From contig CYUK01000003.1 of assembly GCA_001299455.1 (NCBI GenBank), positions 682,001 through 746,000 of the forward strand: a stretch of 64,000 bases of DNA. Direction: 5' to 3'. Of the stretch, positions 45,294 through 54,492 are shown piece by piece. How positions within the stretch are numbered: the stretch's first letter is position 1; each line of letters starts with the position of its first letter. The stretch is from Clostridiales bacterium SIT11 (GTDB lineage: Bacteria; Bacillota; Clostridia; Tissierellales; Peptoniphilaceae). The translations under genes were made by a program, and so were the position numbers. A model generated the notes under the pieces. The model did not search any database, was not told the DNA's origin, and saw nothing but the letters and a program-made list of their open reading frames with translations.

Positions 45294-47354
45294 TTATTCT
45301 TCTACTTTTCTTTCTTCAATAATTTTTTCTGCTATTTCCTTAGGCACTTCTTCATAGCGGGCAAATTCCATGGTAAAGGAGCCTCGTCCTTGAGTCATGG
45401 CCCTGAGGTCAATGGCATATTCAAACATTTCTGCTTGGGGTGCTTCTGCAATTAAGACTTGGGTTCCATCGGACTTTTGGTCCATACCTAAAATCCGACC
45501 CCGACGCTTGTTCATATCCCCCATAACATCTCCCAGGTATTCATCGGGAATGGAAACTTCTGCCTTGACAATAGGTTCTAGAAGGATGGGCTTGGCTTCT
45601 GGAATTCCCTTCCGGTAGGCCAGGGCAGCGGCTAGTTTAAAGGACATTTCATTGGAGTCTACATCATGGTAGGACCCGTCATAAAGTGTGGCCTTGACCC
45701 CAGTCATGGGATAGCCTGCCAGGACCCCTTGTTCCATGGCTTCTTCCAGGCCTTTTTCAACGGCTGGGAAGTAGTTTTTGGGAACAGCTCCACCAAAGAC
45801 TTCTTCATCAAAGACAAAGTTTTCGTCTGTGGGTTCAAAGCGGATCCAAACATCCCCGTATTGGCCGGCACCACCAGATTGTTTCTTGTGCTTGCCTTGG
45901 ACTTCTGTCCGTCCCTTAATGGTTTCCCTGTAGGGAATAATAAAGGGAACCTTCTTGGTGGCCACGCCAAAGGTATTTTTTAATTTTTCCAGGATAACAT
46001 CCAGTTGGACATTTCCTTGGCCGCCAATGGTCAATTGCTTGGTTTCTGGATTTCTTTCAATGACAAAGGAAGGATCTTCTTCTTGGAGCCTGTGAAGGGA
46101 TGTAGAAATTTTTTCTTCATCTCCCTTGGATTCCGGTTCAATGGCATAGTAGATAACAGGAGAAGGTTGCTTCATCATCTTATATTTTACAGGATGGGCC
46201 TTATCACAAAGGGTGTGGCCTGTTAAAGTTTTTGAAAGCTTGGTTGTGGCTCCAATGTCCCCGGCGTAGATGGTATCCACGGCCATTTCTTCCTTGCCCC
46301 GCATAATGTAGAGGCCACCCATTTTTTCTGGGCTGTCTTCATTGATATTGTAGAGGGGAGTGGACTTGTCAATCTTACCGGAAATCACCTTGAAAATGGA
46401 GATTTTCCCAACAAAGGGGTCTGTTACGGTCTTAAAGACGACAGCGGAATAGGGTTCTTCAGCAGACACCTTCCGTTCTTCCCCAGATTCATAGCGGAAG
46501 CCAATATGGGCCCGTTCATCATCGGGAGCAGGCATATAGTTAATAATGGTATTTAAGAGGATGTCAATTCCAATGCCCTTTTCAGCAGACCCTACAAGAA
46601 GGGGAACTGCTTCCCCGTTAATCAGAGCTTCTGTAACTCCCCGAAGAAGGTCTTCCCGGGTGAACTTTTCTCCGGAAAAATACTTGTCCATTAAGACTTC
46701 ATCTGCTCCGGCAACGACTTCGGCAATTTCTTCATACATCCGTTCAGTGGCCTTGACTTGGTCATGGTTTAAGGGAGCATCTTCCGGTGACCCGTTTGTG
46801 TACTTGTAGCCCTTTTGGAAGATAACATCTGTGACTCCAACAAAGTCTTCACCTTCACCAATGGGAACAGAGAAGGGAATCACTTTTTTTCCAAAGTTTT
46901 CTTCTAATTCTTCCATGAGTTCCCGGAAGTTGACATTTTCTCCGTCAATTTTATTAATAAAGATAATCCGTGGAAGACCGATTTTTTCTGTGTACTTCCA
47001 CATCCGTTCCGTCCCCACTTGGATTCCGGCTGTGGCATCAATAATCATTAAAACTGCTTCACTGGCCCGTAGTGCACCTTGGGCTTCTCCAATAAAGTCA
47101 ATGGTTCCTGGGGTATCTATAATATTTAACTTTTTATTTCTCCATTCAATGGGAATAATACTTGTCCCAATAGAGGAACCTCTTTCCATTTCTTCCTTGG
47201 AAAAGTCTGAAAGAGTATTCTTTTCATCCACATGTCCAATCTTTTGGATGGCACCAGATTGGAAGAGCATAGCTTCCGTTAAATTGGTTTTCCCACTTCC
47301 ACTATGTCCTACTAGGGCTAGATTTCGGACATCTTCTGTTTTATATACTTTCAA
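45294..47354 (-). CDS. Elongation factor G-like GTPase (paralog, TTG start)
   Basis: A 686-residue translational GTPase with the EF-G domain order. The P-loop is GHSGSGKT, unlike the AHIDAGKTT of canonical EF-G. The motif that is DTPGHVDF in EF-G reads DTPGTIDF, so the catalytic histidine is replaced by threonine. NKID is intact. This fits the EF-G-like/FusA2 group rather than the main translocase, which is normally in the rpsL-rpsG operon. The start is TTG 47352-47354, eight bases after AGGAGG. It has its own promoter and terminator. Confidence 0.85.
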   Translation of the reverse strand: MKVYKTEDVRNLALVGHSGSGKTNLTEAMLFQSGAIQKIGHVDEKNTLSDFSKEEMERGSSIGTSIIPIEWRNKKLNIIDTPGTIDFIGEAQGALRASEAVLMIIDATAGIQVGTERMWKYTEKIGLPRIIFINKIDGENVNFRELMEELEENFGKKVIPFSVPIGEGEDFVGVTDVIFQKGYKYTNGSPEDAPLNHDQVKATERMYEEIAEVVAGADEVLMDKYFSGEKFTREDLLRGVTEALINGEAVPLLVGSAEKGIGIDILLNTIINYMPAPDDERAHIGFRYESGEERKVSAEEPYSAVVFKTVTDPFVGKISIFKVISGKIDKSTPLYNINEDSPEKMGGLYIMRGKEEMAVDTIYAGDIGATTKLSKTLTGHTLCDKAHPVKYKMMKQPSPVIYYAIEPESKGDEEKISTSLHRLQEEDPSFVIERNPETKQLTIGGQGNVQLDVILEKLKNTFGVATKKVPFIIPYRETIKGRTEVQGKHKKQSGGAGQYGDVWIRFEPTDENFVFDEEVFGGAVPKNYFPAVEKGLEEAMEQGVLAGYPMTGVKATLYDGSYHDVDSNEMSFKLAAALAYRKGIPEAKPILLEPIVKAEVSIPDEYLGDVMGDMNKRRGRILGMDQKSDGTQVLIAEAPQAEMFEYAIDLRAMTQGRGSFTMEFARYEEVPKEIAEKIIEERKVEE

Positions 47355-47397
47355 TTTTGATTCCTCCTAACTTCTGGATAACGTTTTTATTAGATTT

Positions 47398-47426
47398 ATT
47401 ATATCACAGGATTCCCTACTTGTAAA
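47398..47426 (-). promoter_or_regulatory. Promoter of the EF-G-like gene
   Basis: Minus strand TTTACA (47421-47426), 17 bases, TATAAT (47398-47403), with an upstream TGA extension. Confidence 0.75.
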
Positions 47427-47569
47427 TCAAGACCTGGGAGATAAATTCTAGGGACTTTTTCCGCCTGGAAAAACCTTCCTTGCCTTTGATTTCTCCATCC
47501 AAAAAACTTTCTCCCCCTCTTTTTCTCTCCCAGCTTGAAAATATTTTCCGTTTCCCGGCCATTAAATGA

Positions 47570-47594
47570 AAAAGAGCCAGCTAGTCTGACTCTC
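47570..47594 (-). terminator. Terminator after the EamA transporter gene
   Basis: AGAG-CAG pairs with CTG-CTCT with one internal mismatch; five Us follow on the minus strand. Confidence 0.5.
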
Positions 47595-47614
47595 TTGAAG
47601 CTAAAGTTTTTACC

Positions 47615-48517
47615 CTAGGCCTTGTTTAAAATCAGAGACCCCAACAGGACCAGGGCCAAACCCAGAACCAGGCGGTAGGTCAAAACTTCTCTCAAGAAGA
47701 CTACTGAAAGAAGAGACCCGAAAATAGGAATAAAGAGCTTGTAGATGGAAAATTCACTGGAGGAGTGGTACTTTAAAACAAAGGTCCAAAGTCCGTAGGC
47801 TGTGGCAGAAATAAAGGCTCCGTAGCAAATTAAAAGAATAGCCAAAGGATTCCAGACCAGGGGATGGGTTTGGGTTTTCAGGCCTAGAAAAATCAAGGGC
47901 AGGGCTCCTAGTAAAAATTGGACTGAAGATAAAAAGAGGGGGTCCTGCCTGCGGCCGTACTTCCGGACTAGGACCGAGGCCATGGCATTAAAAATGGTAG
48001 CCAAAAGAACAAAACCCTCTCCCTCAAGGCGGAAGGAAAAATCCTGGTTCCCGGAATAGTTGCTAATGAAAATTCCCAGACTTCCCACCACAAGGGCCAG
48101 GACTTTTTTCCGGCTAATCTCTTCATCTGCAATAAAGAGGATGGAAAGGACCACGAGGATAAAGGCATTAGAAGACTGGATAATAGCCCCCTTGACCCCC
48201 TGGGTATTGGACAGGCCAATATAGTAAAAAATATACTGGAGGCTGGTTTGAACCAGGGCCAGACCTAAGATAAACCCCCACTTGGTCTTTTCTTCCTTTT
48301 CTCCCTTGCTGAGCCGGTAGTAGAAAAATCCTAAGACACCGGCCAGGAAAAATCGGATTCCTGCTATGAAAATTTTCGCCCCAGTGTCTCCCGGAACCAA
48401 GTTTAAAATTTCATAGGTCCTCTTGATCATGGGGATGGCCGACCCCCAGAGGACCATGGCCACCATACTGGCTAAAATTGCATGGGACTTTTTTTGCATC
48501 CACTTTTCCATAGCCAC
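47615..48517 (-). CDS. EamA/DMT family transporter
   Basis: The 300-residue membrane protein has ten hydrophobic segments in two EamA halves (about residues 15-145 and 160-297), typical of drug/metabolite transporters. It may export amino acids or other metabolites; the substrate is unknown. The ribosome site is weak (AGGAAGTGG). It lies apart from its neighbours, between terminators. Confidence 0.85.
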   Translation of the reverse strand: MAMEKWMQKKSHAILASMVAMVLWGSAIPMIKRTYEILNLVPGDTGAKIFIAGIRFFLAGVLGFFYYRLSKGEKEEKTKWGFILGLALVQTSLQYIFYYIGLSNTQGVKGAIIQSSNAFILVVLSILFIADEEISRKKVLALVVGSLGIFISNYSGNQDFSFRLEGEGFVLLATIFNAMASVLVRKYGRRQDPLFLSSVQFLLGALPLIFLGLKTQTHPLVWNPLAILLICYGAFISATAYGLWTFVLKYHSSSEFSIYKLFIPIFGSLLSVVFLREVLTYRLVLGLALVLLGSLILNKA

Positions 48518-48530
48518 TTCCTTTCTTCAG

Positions 48531-48556
48531 TAAAAAAGAGAGGTTGCCCTCTCTTT
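48531..48556 (-). terminator. Terminator of the ileS-phosphatase operon
   Basis: AAAGAGAGG pairs perfectly with CCTCTCTTT; six Us follow on the minus strand, directly at the stop of the phosphatase gene. Confidence 0.85.
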
Positions 48557-49163
48557 AATAATTCAAATCACCTACAGGATCGGCCCGCTTGACCACATGG
48601 TAGCAGCCATCCTTTTCTTCTACAATGGAAAGCTTGGTCCCAAGAACCAGGGGTTTTTTCCAAAAATCTTTCACAGGAATCCCCTCCATGACATTTAAAA
48701 GGGCGTTAATGGTGACTCCATGGCTCACCACCAGGACCGCCTGATCCTTTGTCTTTTGTAAGTCTTCCAAAAAACCTTCCACCCTCTCATAGACATCATA
48801 ATAGGATTCTTCCCCTTCCGGCTGGTAGAGGTGGGGTTCATAGAGGTAGCGGTGGACTTCCTTGGGATGAAGTTTCACCATATCCTCGAAAATTTTTCCC
48901 TCCCAAAGGCCTACGGAAAGTTCCCGAAGGTCTTTTTTCTGAACCAGGGGAATCGGCCGGTTTCCCTTGAGGATTTTTGCCGTTTCCAAGGCCCGGCCCT
49001 GGGGGGAGCTATAAATCTTATCCAGGGGGAGGTCCTTAATTTCCTCCCCAAGTTTTTCTGCATCCTTCCGGCCCCGAGGCGTCAAGGGAGAATCTAAGGC
49101 CCCCTGCATCCTGGTTTCTAAATTCCACTCTGTTTGTCCATGGCGGACTAAATAAATCTTCAT
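48555..49163 (-). CDS. Histidine phosphatase family protein
   Basis: The 202-residue protein has the LVRHGQTEWN motif (catalytic His9 in RHG), a second arginine in SSPQGRALETA and the later histidine in VVSHGVT. This group contains phosphoglycerate-mutase-like phosphatases such as PhoE or CobC types; the substrate cannot be named. It starts one base after the ileS stop and shares its T-box control. Confidence 0.9.
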   Translation of the reverse strand: MKIYLVRHGQTEWNLETRMQGALDSPLTPRGRKDAEKLGEEIKDLPLDKIYSSPQGRALETAKILKGNRPIPLVQKKDLRELSVGLWEGKIFEDMVKLHPKEVHRYLYEPHLYQPEGEESYYDVYERVEGFLEDLQKTKDQAVLVVSHGVTINALLNVMEGIPVKDFWKKPLVLGTKLSIVEEKDGCYHVVKRADPVGDLNY

Positions 49164-52100
49164 TTAGGCCTTTTCTAGGTGGATTTTGGCCGGCTTGCCA
49201 TTAAGGTCTAGGTCTTCTCCTTCTACAGAAGCCACTTCCAGACTGTCTGCCAGGACTTCCTTCATAATATAGTCCTTGTACTGATCCACAGCTTTTTCAA
49301 TAGCCGGGTCTGCTTCAAAGCGAAGGTGGATGTGGTCAGCTACATCAAAGTCCTTGGCCTTCCTTAATTGTTGGACCTTGGAAACAAATTCCCGCATATC
49401 CCCTTCTAAAATAAGGTCTTCATCCAAGTTGGTATCCAGGATGACAAAGAGGTTGTTTTCCATGGCCACATCAAAGCCTTCCTTGGCTTGGATTCGAACG
49501 AGAATGTCTTCCCGAGTCAACTTGTAGTCTTCCCCATCTAGGGTCATGGTTTGCTCTTCCCGGTCTAGCTTGCTAACCAGGTCCTTGGGGTCCACTTCTT
49601 GCAGATATTTTTGGAAGCTCTTAATGTGCTTGCCAAGTTTAGGGCCGGCTACAGGGAAGTTGGGCTTTAATTCATAGTCCATAAATTGGCTCAGGTCCTT
49701 TTCGTATTGGACTTTTTTCACATTTAATTCTTCTTCAATTAAGCCGGTTAAGTCCCCAATGGTGTCTTGGTAAACTCCGTCAATTACGACTTCTGCCAGG
49801 GGTTGACGGACTTTAATGCCTGCATTTTCCCGGCTGGCCCGGCCTAGGGTTACCAGGTTACGAACAAGGTCCATTTGTTCTTCCAAATCGTCCCTATAGT
49901 AGCTTTCATCTTCTCTTGGATAGTCGGCCAAATGGACAGATTCTTCTCCAGTCAGGTGTTGGTAGAGGTCTTCTGTCAAGAAGGGGATGATGGGAGCACA
50001 GAGCTTGATAACCCCTAAAAGCACATGGTAGGTGGTGGCAAAAACAGCCTTTAAGTCCCCATCTGCGTCGGATTTCCAGAAACGACGGCGGTTTCTCCGA
50101 ATATACCAGTTGGAGAAATCTTCCACGACAAAATCTTGAATCATCCGGACCACCTTTGTCAGTTCAAATTTATCCATATTTTCCCGGACTTCCTTGACTA
50201 GGTGGTTGTATTTAGACAGGAGCCAGGAGTCAATATCAGCCAGGTCCTTGTCTTCCAAGTTTAAGTCTGCCTTTTGAATGCCAGATGTCCCGGCATAGAG
50301 GCTGAAGAAATGGTAGATGTTTTTCAAGCTCCGGAAGAACTTGGAGTCTGTTTCCCTTAAACCGTCTTCGTCAAATTTTGTAGGAGACCATGGGGGAGAT
50401 ACATAAATTAAATACCAACGGACCACGTCGGCTCCATACTTATCAAAGAGACTAAAGGGGTCGACTGTGTTCCCCCGGCTCTTGGACATTTTCTTCCCGT
50501 CCTTGTCCAGAATCAGGTCGTTGACCAGGACATTTTTATAGGGCGCCTTCCCGGTCATATAGGTGGAAATGGCAAGTAAGGAGTAGAACCAGCCCCGAGT
50601 TTGGTCAATTCCTTCATTAATAAAGTCTGCCGGGAACCTCTTTTCCATAAAGTCTTCTTTATGTTCAAAAGGATAGTGCCATTGGGCAAAGGGCATGGCT
50701 CCGGAATCAAACCAAACATCGATAACGTCACTTTCCCTTTCCATTTTTCCGCCACATTCACATTGGATGTGGACATCATCTACATAGGGGCGGTGGAGTT
50801 CAATGGATTCGTCAATGTCTTCCATGGCTCTTTCGGCCAATTCTTTTCTAGACCCTACCGTTGTGGTCTTGCCACAATCCGGGCACCGCCAAACAGGAAG
50901 AGGCGTCCCCCAATACCGAGACCGGGAAATAGCCCAGTCATTTAAGTTTTCCAGCCAGTTGCCAAAGCGTTTTTCCCCAACAAAGTCCGGATACCAGTTG
51001 ACTCCCTTATTATTTTCCACTAGCTTGTCCTTGAACTTGGTCACTTCAATGTACCAGGAGGGGTGGGCATAGTAAATTAAGGGGGTATGGCACCGCCAGC
51101 AGTGGGGGTAGTTGTGTTTCATTTTTTGGGTTTTAAAGGACAGGCCCTTTTCCTTTAAATAAGAAAGAATTTCAGGGTCTGCATCCATGACAAAGGTCCC
51201 CTTCCAGGGGGTTTCTGTAAACTTTCCTTCTTCATCTACAGGCTTGATCATGGGCAGGTCATAGCGGCGGCCCGTTTGGTAGTCATCTTCCCCAAAGGCT
51301 GGTGCCGAGTGGACAATCCCTGTCCCGTCTTCGATAGTGACATAGTCTGCACAGGTAATATAGAAGGCCTTTTTATCTGGATGGATAAAGGGAAGAAGTT
51401 GGTCGTATTCCCAGTATTCCATTTGAGACCCCTTAAATTCGTCTAAAATTTCAACCCCTTCATCGCCTAAAACTTGGGGAATCAAGGATTTGGCCAGGTA
51501 GTAAACTTCTCCTTCATAGGCGACCTTGGCATAGTCTACATTGGGGTTGACAGCCAGGCAAACATTGGAAGGTAGGGTCCAGGGGGTTGTGGTCCAGGCC
51601 AAGAAATAGGCATCTTCGTCGGACTTTTTAAATTTCACCGTCACTGTTTTTGTGGTAATTTCTTCATAACCTTGGGCCACTTCATGGGAGGCAAGGCCTG
51701 TTCCACACCGAGGACAGTAGGGTAAAATCTTGTGTCCTTCATAGAGGAGGCCGTCCTCGTACATGGAATGTAAAATATGCCAAACAGATTCAATGTAGTC
51801 ATTTTCCAAGGTAATGTAGGGGTCGTCCAAGTCAATGAGGTAGCCCATTTCCTTGGTCATCTTCCGCCAGAGGGACTCGTATTCAAAGACGGATTCCCGG
51901 CACTTCTTGTTAAATTCTTCCACCCCATATTTTTCAATATCCCGCTTGTCATGAAGGCCCAGCTTCTTTTCCACTTCAATTTCCACAGGGAGTCCGTGGG
52001 TGTCCCAGCCGGCCTTCCGGCGGACTTGGTAGCCGGACATGGTCTTGTAGCGGCAGGTCAAGTCCTTCAAGGTTCGGGCCATGACATGGTGGATGCCCGG

Positions 52101-52262
52101 TTTCCCGTTGGCTGTTGGCGGTCCTTCATAAAATACAAAGGCCTCTTTTCCTTCTCTTGTTTCCACAGACCGGTCTAGGAGATTAATCTCATCCCAGTAG
52201 TCTGCTATGGCCTGCTCCCTTTCCCGGACAGGCGCCTTACTTAACGCTTTAAATTCTTCCAT
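49164..52262 (-). CDS. ileS: Isoleucyl-tRNA synthetase, IleS2 type with GIHH motif
   Basis: It charges tRNA-Ile. Length is 1032 residues. The N-terminal region with FYEGPPTANGKPGIHH and GWDTHGLPVEIEVEKKLG is of the eukaryote-like IleS2 class, not the usual bacterial IleS1. The signature HIGH is replaced by GIHH at residues 56-59 (coding positions 52086-52097), so the first and third positions are exchanged. The KMSKS loop is intact (KKMSKSRGN). IleS2 enzymes tolerate mupirocin, and the GxHH form is reported to give very strong resistance. A T-box leader precedes it. Confidence 0.95.
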   Translation of the reverse strand: MEEFKALSKAPVREREQAIADYWDEINLLDRSVETREGKEAFVFYEGPPTANGKPGIHHVMARTLKDLTCRYKTMSGYQVRRKAGWDTHGLPVEIEVEKKLGLHDKRDIEKYGVEEFNKKCRESVFEYESLWRKMTKEMGYLIDLDDPYITLENDYIESVWHILHSMYEDGLLYEGHKILPYCPRCGTGLASHEVAQGYEEITTKTVTVKFKKSDEDAYFLAWTTTPWTLPSNVCLAVNPNVDYAKVAYEGEVYYLAKSLIPQVLGDEGVEILDEFKGSQMEYWEYDQLLPFIHPDKKAFYITCADYVTIEDGTGIVHSAPAFGEDDYQTGRRYDLPMIKPVDEEGKFTETPWKGTFVMDADPEILSYLKEKGLSFKTQKMKHNYPHCWRCHTPLIYYAHPSWYIEVTKFKDKLVENNKGVNWYPDFVGEKRFGNWLENLNDWAISRSRYWGTPLPVWRCPDCGKTTTVGSRKELAERAMEDIDESIELHRPYVDDVHIQCECGGKMERESDVIDVWFDSGAMPFAQWHYPFEHKEDFMEKRFPADFINEGIDQTRGWFYSLLAISTYMTGKAPYKNVLVNDLILDKDGKKMSKSRGNTVDPFSLFDKYGADVVRWYLIYVSPPWSPTKFDEDGLRETDSKFFRSLKNIYHFFSLYAGTSGIQKADLNLEDKDLADIDSWLLSKYNHLVKEVRENMDKFELTKVVRMIQDFVVEDFSNWYIRRNRRRFWKSDADGDLKAVFATTYHVLLGVIKLCAPIIPFLTEDLYQHLTGEESVHLADYPREDESYYRDDLEEQMDLVRNLVTLGRASRENAGIKVRQPLAEVVIDGVYQDTIGDLTGLIEEELNVKKVQYEKDLSQFMDYELKPNFPVAGPKLGKHIKSFQKYLQEVDPKDLVSKLDREEQTMTLDGEDYKLTREDILVRIQAKEGFDVAMENNLFVILDTNLDEDLILEGDMREFVSKVQQLRKAKDFDVADHIHLRFEADPAIEKAVDQYKDYIMKEVLADSLEVASVEGEDLDLNGKPAKIHLEKA

Positions 52263-52282
52263 TTCTGCCTCCTTTTCCTATA

Positions 52283-52460
52283 AAAAAAGCCCCTAAGCTC
52301 TTAGGCTTAGGGACGAAATTTCCGCGGTACCACCCTACTACAGTTTCCTGCATCTTAGGTCCTTGTAACAGAGGATAACTGGCAGGCCCTTTTAGAACCT
52401 GCTGCTCCGAGCTGATCCCATAGAAGTTTAAATCCCAGGTTCTCAGCTTCCCCCGGTTCT
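52283..52460 (-). promoter_or_regulatory. T-box riboswitch of ileS
   Basis: On the minus strand the conserved T-box AGGGTGGTACCGCG (around 52323-52337) and a terminator CCCTAAGC/GCTTAGGG with seven Us (52283-52312) precede ileS. Stem I lies at about 52395-52460. A candidate Ile specifier ATC is at 52414-52416, but its place in the specifier loop was not folded. Uncharged tRNA-Ile is expected to prevent termination. Confidence 0.9.
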
Positions 52461-52466
52461 CTGCAT

Positions 52467-52913
52467 TTAAAACTTTTCTATAGCCTTCTCTTCCGCATTT
52501 CTTCCTAAAAAATTTGTAATTTTTTCCGCCTTAAAGGTGTCAATGATTTCCTTTTGAATTTCTTCCAATTTTAAGTGGAAGGGACAATTGCATATGGGAT
52601 TGTTCTTGCTCCTAGAGCAAAAAGAATTTTCCCGCATAAGACAACGGTTCACTTCAATGGGGCCGTCTACAGCAAGGATAATATCATAGAGGTTAATATC
52701 TTCCTTGGCCTTGGCCAGGTAGTAGCCTCCATTGGCCCCTCGCTTAGACCCTGTAATGCCGGCAAGATTTAACTTCCTTAAAATCCGTAGGGTAAACCGG
52801 TCCGGAATACATTCCTTGTCCGCTATGGCCGGCGCCCCAATGACCTGCCCTTCCCGTTCAGCCAGGTGGGCAACAATTCGAAAAGCATAATCAATTTCTA
52901 AGGTGATTCTCAT
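52467..52913 (-). CDS. Rrf2 family transcriptional regulator with C-terminal cysteines
   Basis: The 148-residue protein has the winged helix of the Rrf2 family (MRITLEIDYAFRIVAHLA, then ITGSKRGANGGYYLAK). The C-terminal part has a cysteine cluster CLMRENSFCSRSKNNPICNC, as in regulators that bind an Fe-S cluster, such as IscR or NsrR. Its place near cysK-cysE suggests a role in cysteine or sulfur control, comparable to CymR, but CymR lacks such cysteines. It follows the SAF-domain gene by 16 bases. Confidence 0.9.
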   Translation of the reverse strand: MRITLEIDYAFRIVAHLAEREGQVIGAPAIADKECIPDRFTLRILRKLNLAGITGSKRGANGGYYLAKAKEDINLYDIILAVDGPIEVNRCLMRENSFCSRSKNNPICNCPFHLKLEEIQKEIIDTFKAEKITNFLGRNAEEKAIEKF

Positions 52914-52929
52914 AGTTCACTCTCTCATT

Positions 52930-54210
52930 CTAATGTATTTTTCCCTCTTTGTCAAAGGAATTCCACATGGTCCGGTAAATCTGATAGAGGAGGGTCTCCT
53001 CCATTTCCACATCGGCAAACCGGAGGGCTTGGTCTTTTTTCAAGGCCTTCTTTAGATAACATTTGTCTGTCAATAAACCTATGGGAACATAATCCCTTCC
53101 CTGGAAGTCCTCTTCTCCCAGAAGAAGACCGTAGACTTCATTGGACCCAATTCCATTTAAGCCTTCCCCCGGGCTTAAGTCTCTCTTGGCCACGGCAACG
53201 GTTTGGGCCTTGATTTCCTTAGAATAAATACTTGTTTCTCCCTCTAAAACAGCCTTGGCTATGGAGATGGGGGTTTCAATGCTGGTTAGGTGGTAGGGCC
53301 TGTAAATGGTGTAATAGGGTCCCTTGCCCATTTTTAAAAACCGAAGTTCCTCATCCATAGACCCGTCTTGGGCCTCCACCAGGGCAAAAACTCCAGGAGC
53401 TAGACCGTGGACAAAGTCCACCACCCCTGTTTTTTCAATGAGCCGGCCGGGCCCGAAAAAATCAGGCAAGGTTTCCGAGTCCGCCTTGAGGCCATGGCAG
53501 CCTGGCTTGCTGGGAACAAAGCCTGTAGAATTACAGACACAGTTTAGCTCAATCATGGTGTTGGTTCCATCTACAAAAGAGGTGAGCATCCGGGGAGACA
53601 GGCCTTTTCCATGGGCTTCCTCAGCCAAGTCTTCCTGGCGGACATGGCGGTTTAAAGGATTATTTTTCCCCTTCCCCAGGGCAATGACTTTTAAACCGAC
53701 AAATTGACAAAATTCATAGAGCTCTTGAATGGCTCCCGGTTCATCCCCGTAGGTCCCGGTGTAGAGGACTCCCTTTTCCTGGGCCAGCCTATGTAAATAG
53801 GGCCCAATCAGGACATCCATTTCCACATTTAAGGAAACCACGTGGGTCTTGTGGTTTAGGGCATCTACGGTGATTTCCGCCCCGGCCACTGTGTTACCTG
53901 TGGCATCTACCAGACAGTCCAAACCTGCCCTGGCCACCAGGGAGTTGTCCGTGGTAATGGCCAGCTTTCCCTGGGCCCTCGCTTGTCTGACCTCTTCCAG
54001 AGACTGGCACACCTGAAAATCGTCTTCTTTTAGACCTGCCGTCTCCAGGGCCTTTACAATACTTTCTAAACGTCGGCTAGAAACCATATCAAGTACATAG
54101 CCTGGATGCTGGAGGACTTGGTTGACTAAAAATCCTCCCATTAACCCGCAACCAACAATCCCAAGATGAATGGGGCCATGGGCCTTTAATTTTTTCTGTA
54201 ATTGGTTCAT
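52930..54210 (-). CDS. SAF-domain oxidoreductase, homoserine-dehydrogenase-like
   Basis: The 426-residue protein has an N-terminal Rossmann motif (LGIVGCGLMGGFLVNQVL) and a homoserine-dehydrogenase-like catalytic part. The C-terminal SAF-like region is at about residues 340-400 (KAQTVAVAKRDLSPGEGLNGIGSNEVYGLL). Proteins of this build are often annotated as FlgA-like or NAD(P)-dependent oxidoreductases; the reaction is not known to me. It shares an operon with the Rrf2 regulator and is divergent from cysK-cysE, so a step in sulfur or amino acid metabolism is inferred. A TGTTATAAT extended -10 lies at 54233-54241 on the minus strand. Confidence 0.78.
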   Translation of the reverse strand: MNQLQKKLKAHGPIHLGIVGCGLMGGFLVNQVLQHPGYVLDMVSSRRLESIVKALETAGLKEDDFQVCQSLEEVRQARAQGKLAITTDNSLVARAGLDCLVDATGNTVAGAEITVDALNHKTHVVSLNVEMDVLIGPYLHRLAQEKGVLYTGTYGDEPGAIQELYEFCQFVGLKVIALGKGKNNPLNRHVRQEDLAEEAHGKGLSPRMLTSFVDGTNTMIELNCVCNSTGFVPSKPGCHGLKADSETLPDFFGPGRLIEKTGVVDFVHGLAPGVFALVEAQDGSMDEELRFLKMGKGPYYTIYRPYHLTSIETPISIAKAVLEGETSIYSKEIKAQTVAVAKRDLSPGEGLNGIGSNEVYGLLLGEEDFQGRDYVPIGLLTDKCYLKKALKKDQALRFADVEMEETLLYQIYRTMWNSFDKEGKIH

Positions 54211-54309
54211 TCAAGCCTCCTTATACCCCTTCATTATAACACACAAAAGGTATAGATTGGTGAAAAATATCAAGCTTAGAAAAATTTTAGAATTTTTTCT
54301 TTGAACCCC

Positions 54310-54338
54310 TTGCCAGAAAAATTTTTTAGTGGTACACT
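54310..54338 (+). promoter_or_regulatory. Promoter of the cysK-cysE leader
   Basis: TTGCCA (54310-54315), 17 bases, TACACT (54333-54338). It would start a leader of about 240 bases before cysK. Confidence 0.65.
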
Positions 54339-54423
54339 ACAAAAAAGATTTACTTCCAGTGTTTTAGATTTTACATTCTGGGTAAATAAAGTTTGTGATA
54401 CTTTTGTGGACAAGGAGGTCCCT

Positions 54424-54489
54424 ATGTTTTTACAATTGACTTCAAAAACTCCACACTTCCTATGTTGTTGTTCTATGACTTTTGCATAG
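54424..54489 (+). CDS. Cysteine-rich leader peptide upstream of cysK
   Basis: A 21-codon reading frame starts at ATG 54424, five bases after the strong site AAGGAGG, and ends at TAG 54487-54489. The peptide begins MFLQ and contains three consecutive Cys codons (TGT TGT TGT, 54463-54471) at residues 14-16, followed by SMTFA. A hairpin begins at the last Cys codon and an intrinsic terminator lies before cysK. This is the layout of amino-acid leader peptides, here suited to sense charged tRNA-Cys. No protein function is expected. Confidence 0.75.
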   Translation: MFLQLTSKTPHFLCCCSMTFA

Positions 54490-54492
54490 AAC
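54470..54492 (+). promoter_or_regulatory. Leader hairpin beginning at the last Cys codon
   Basis: GTTCTATG (54470-54477) pairs perfectly with CATAGAAC (54485-54492). A ribosome paused on the Cys codons would cover its 5' arm. CATAG could instead pair with CTATG in the terminator stem (54550-54554), but this alternative is only five or six pairs. Confidence 0.6.
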
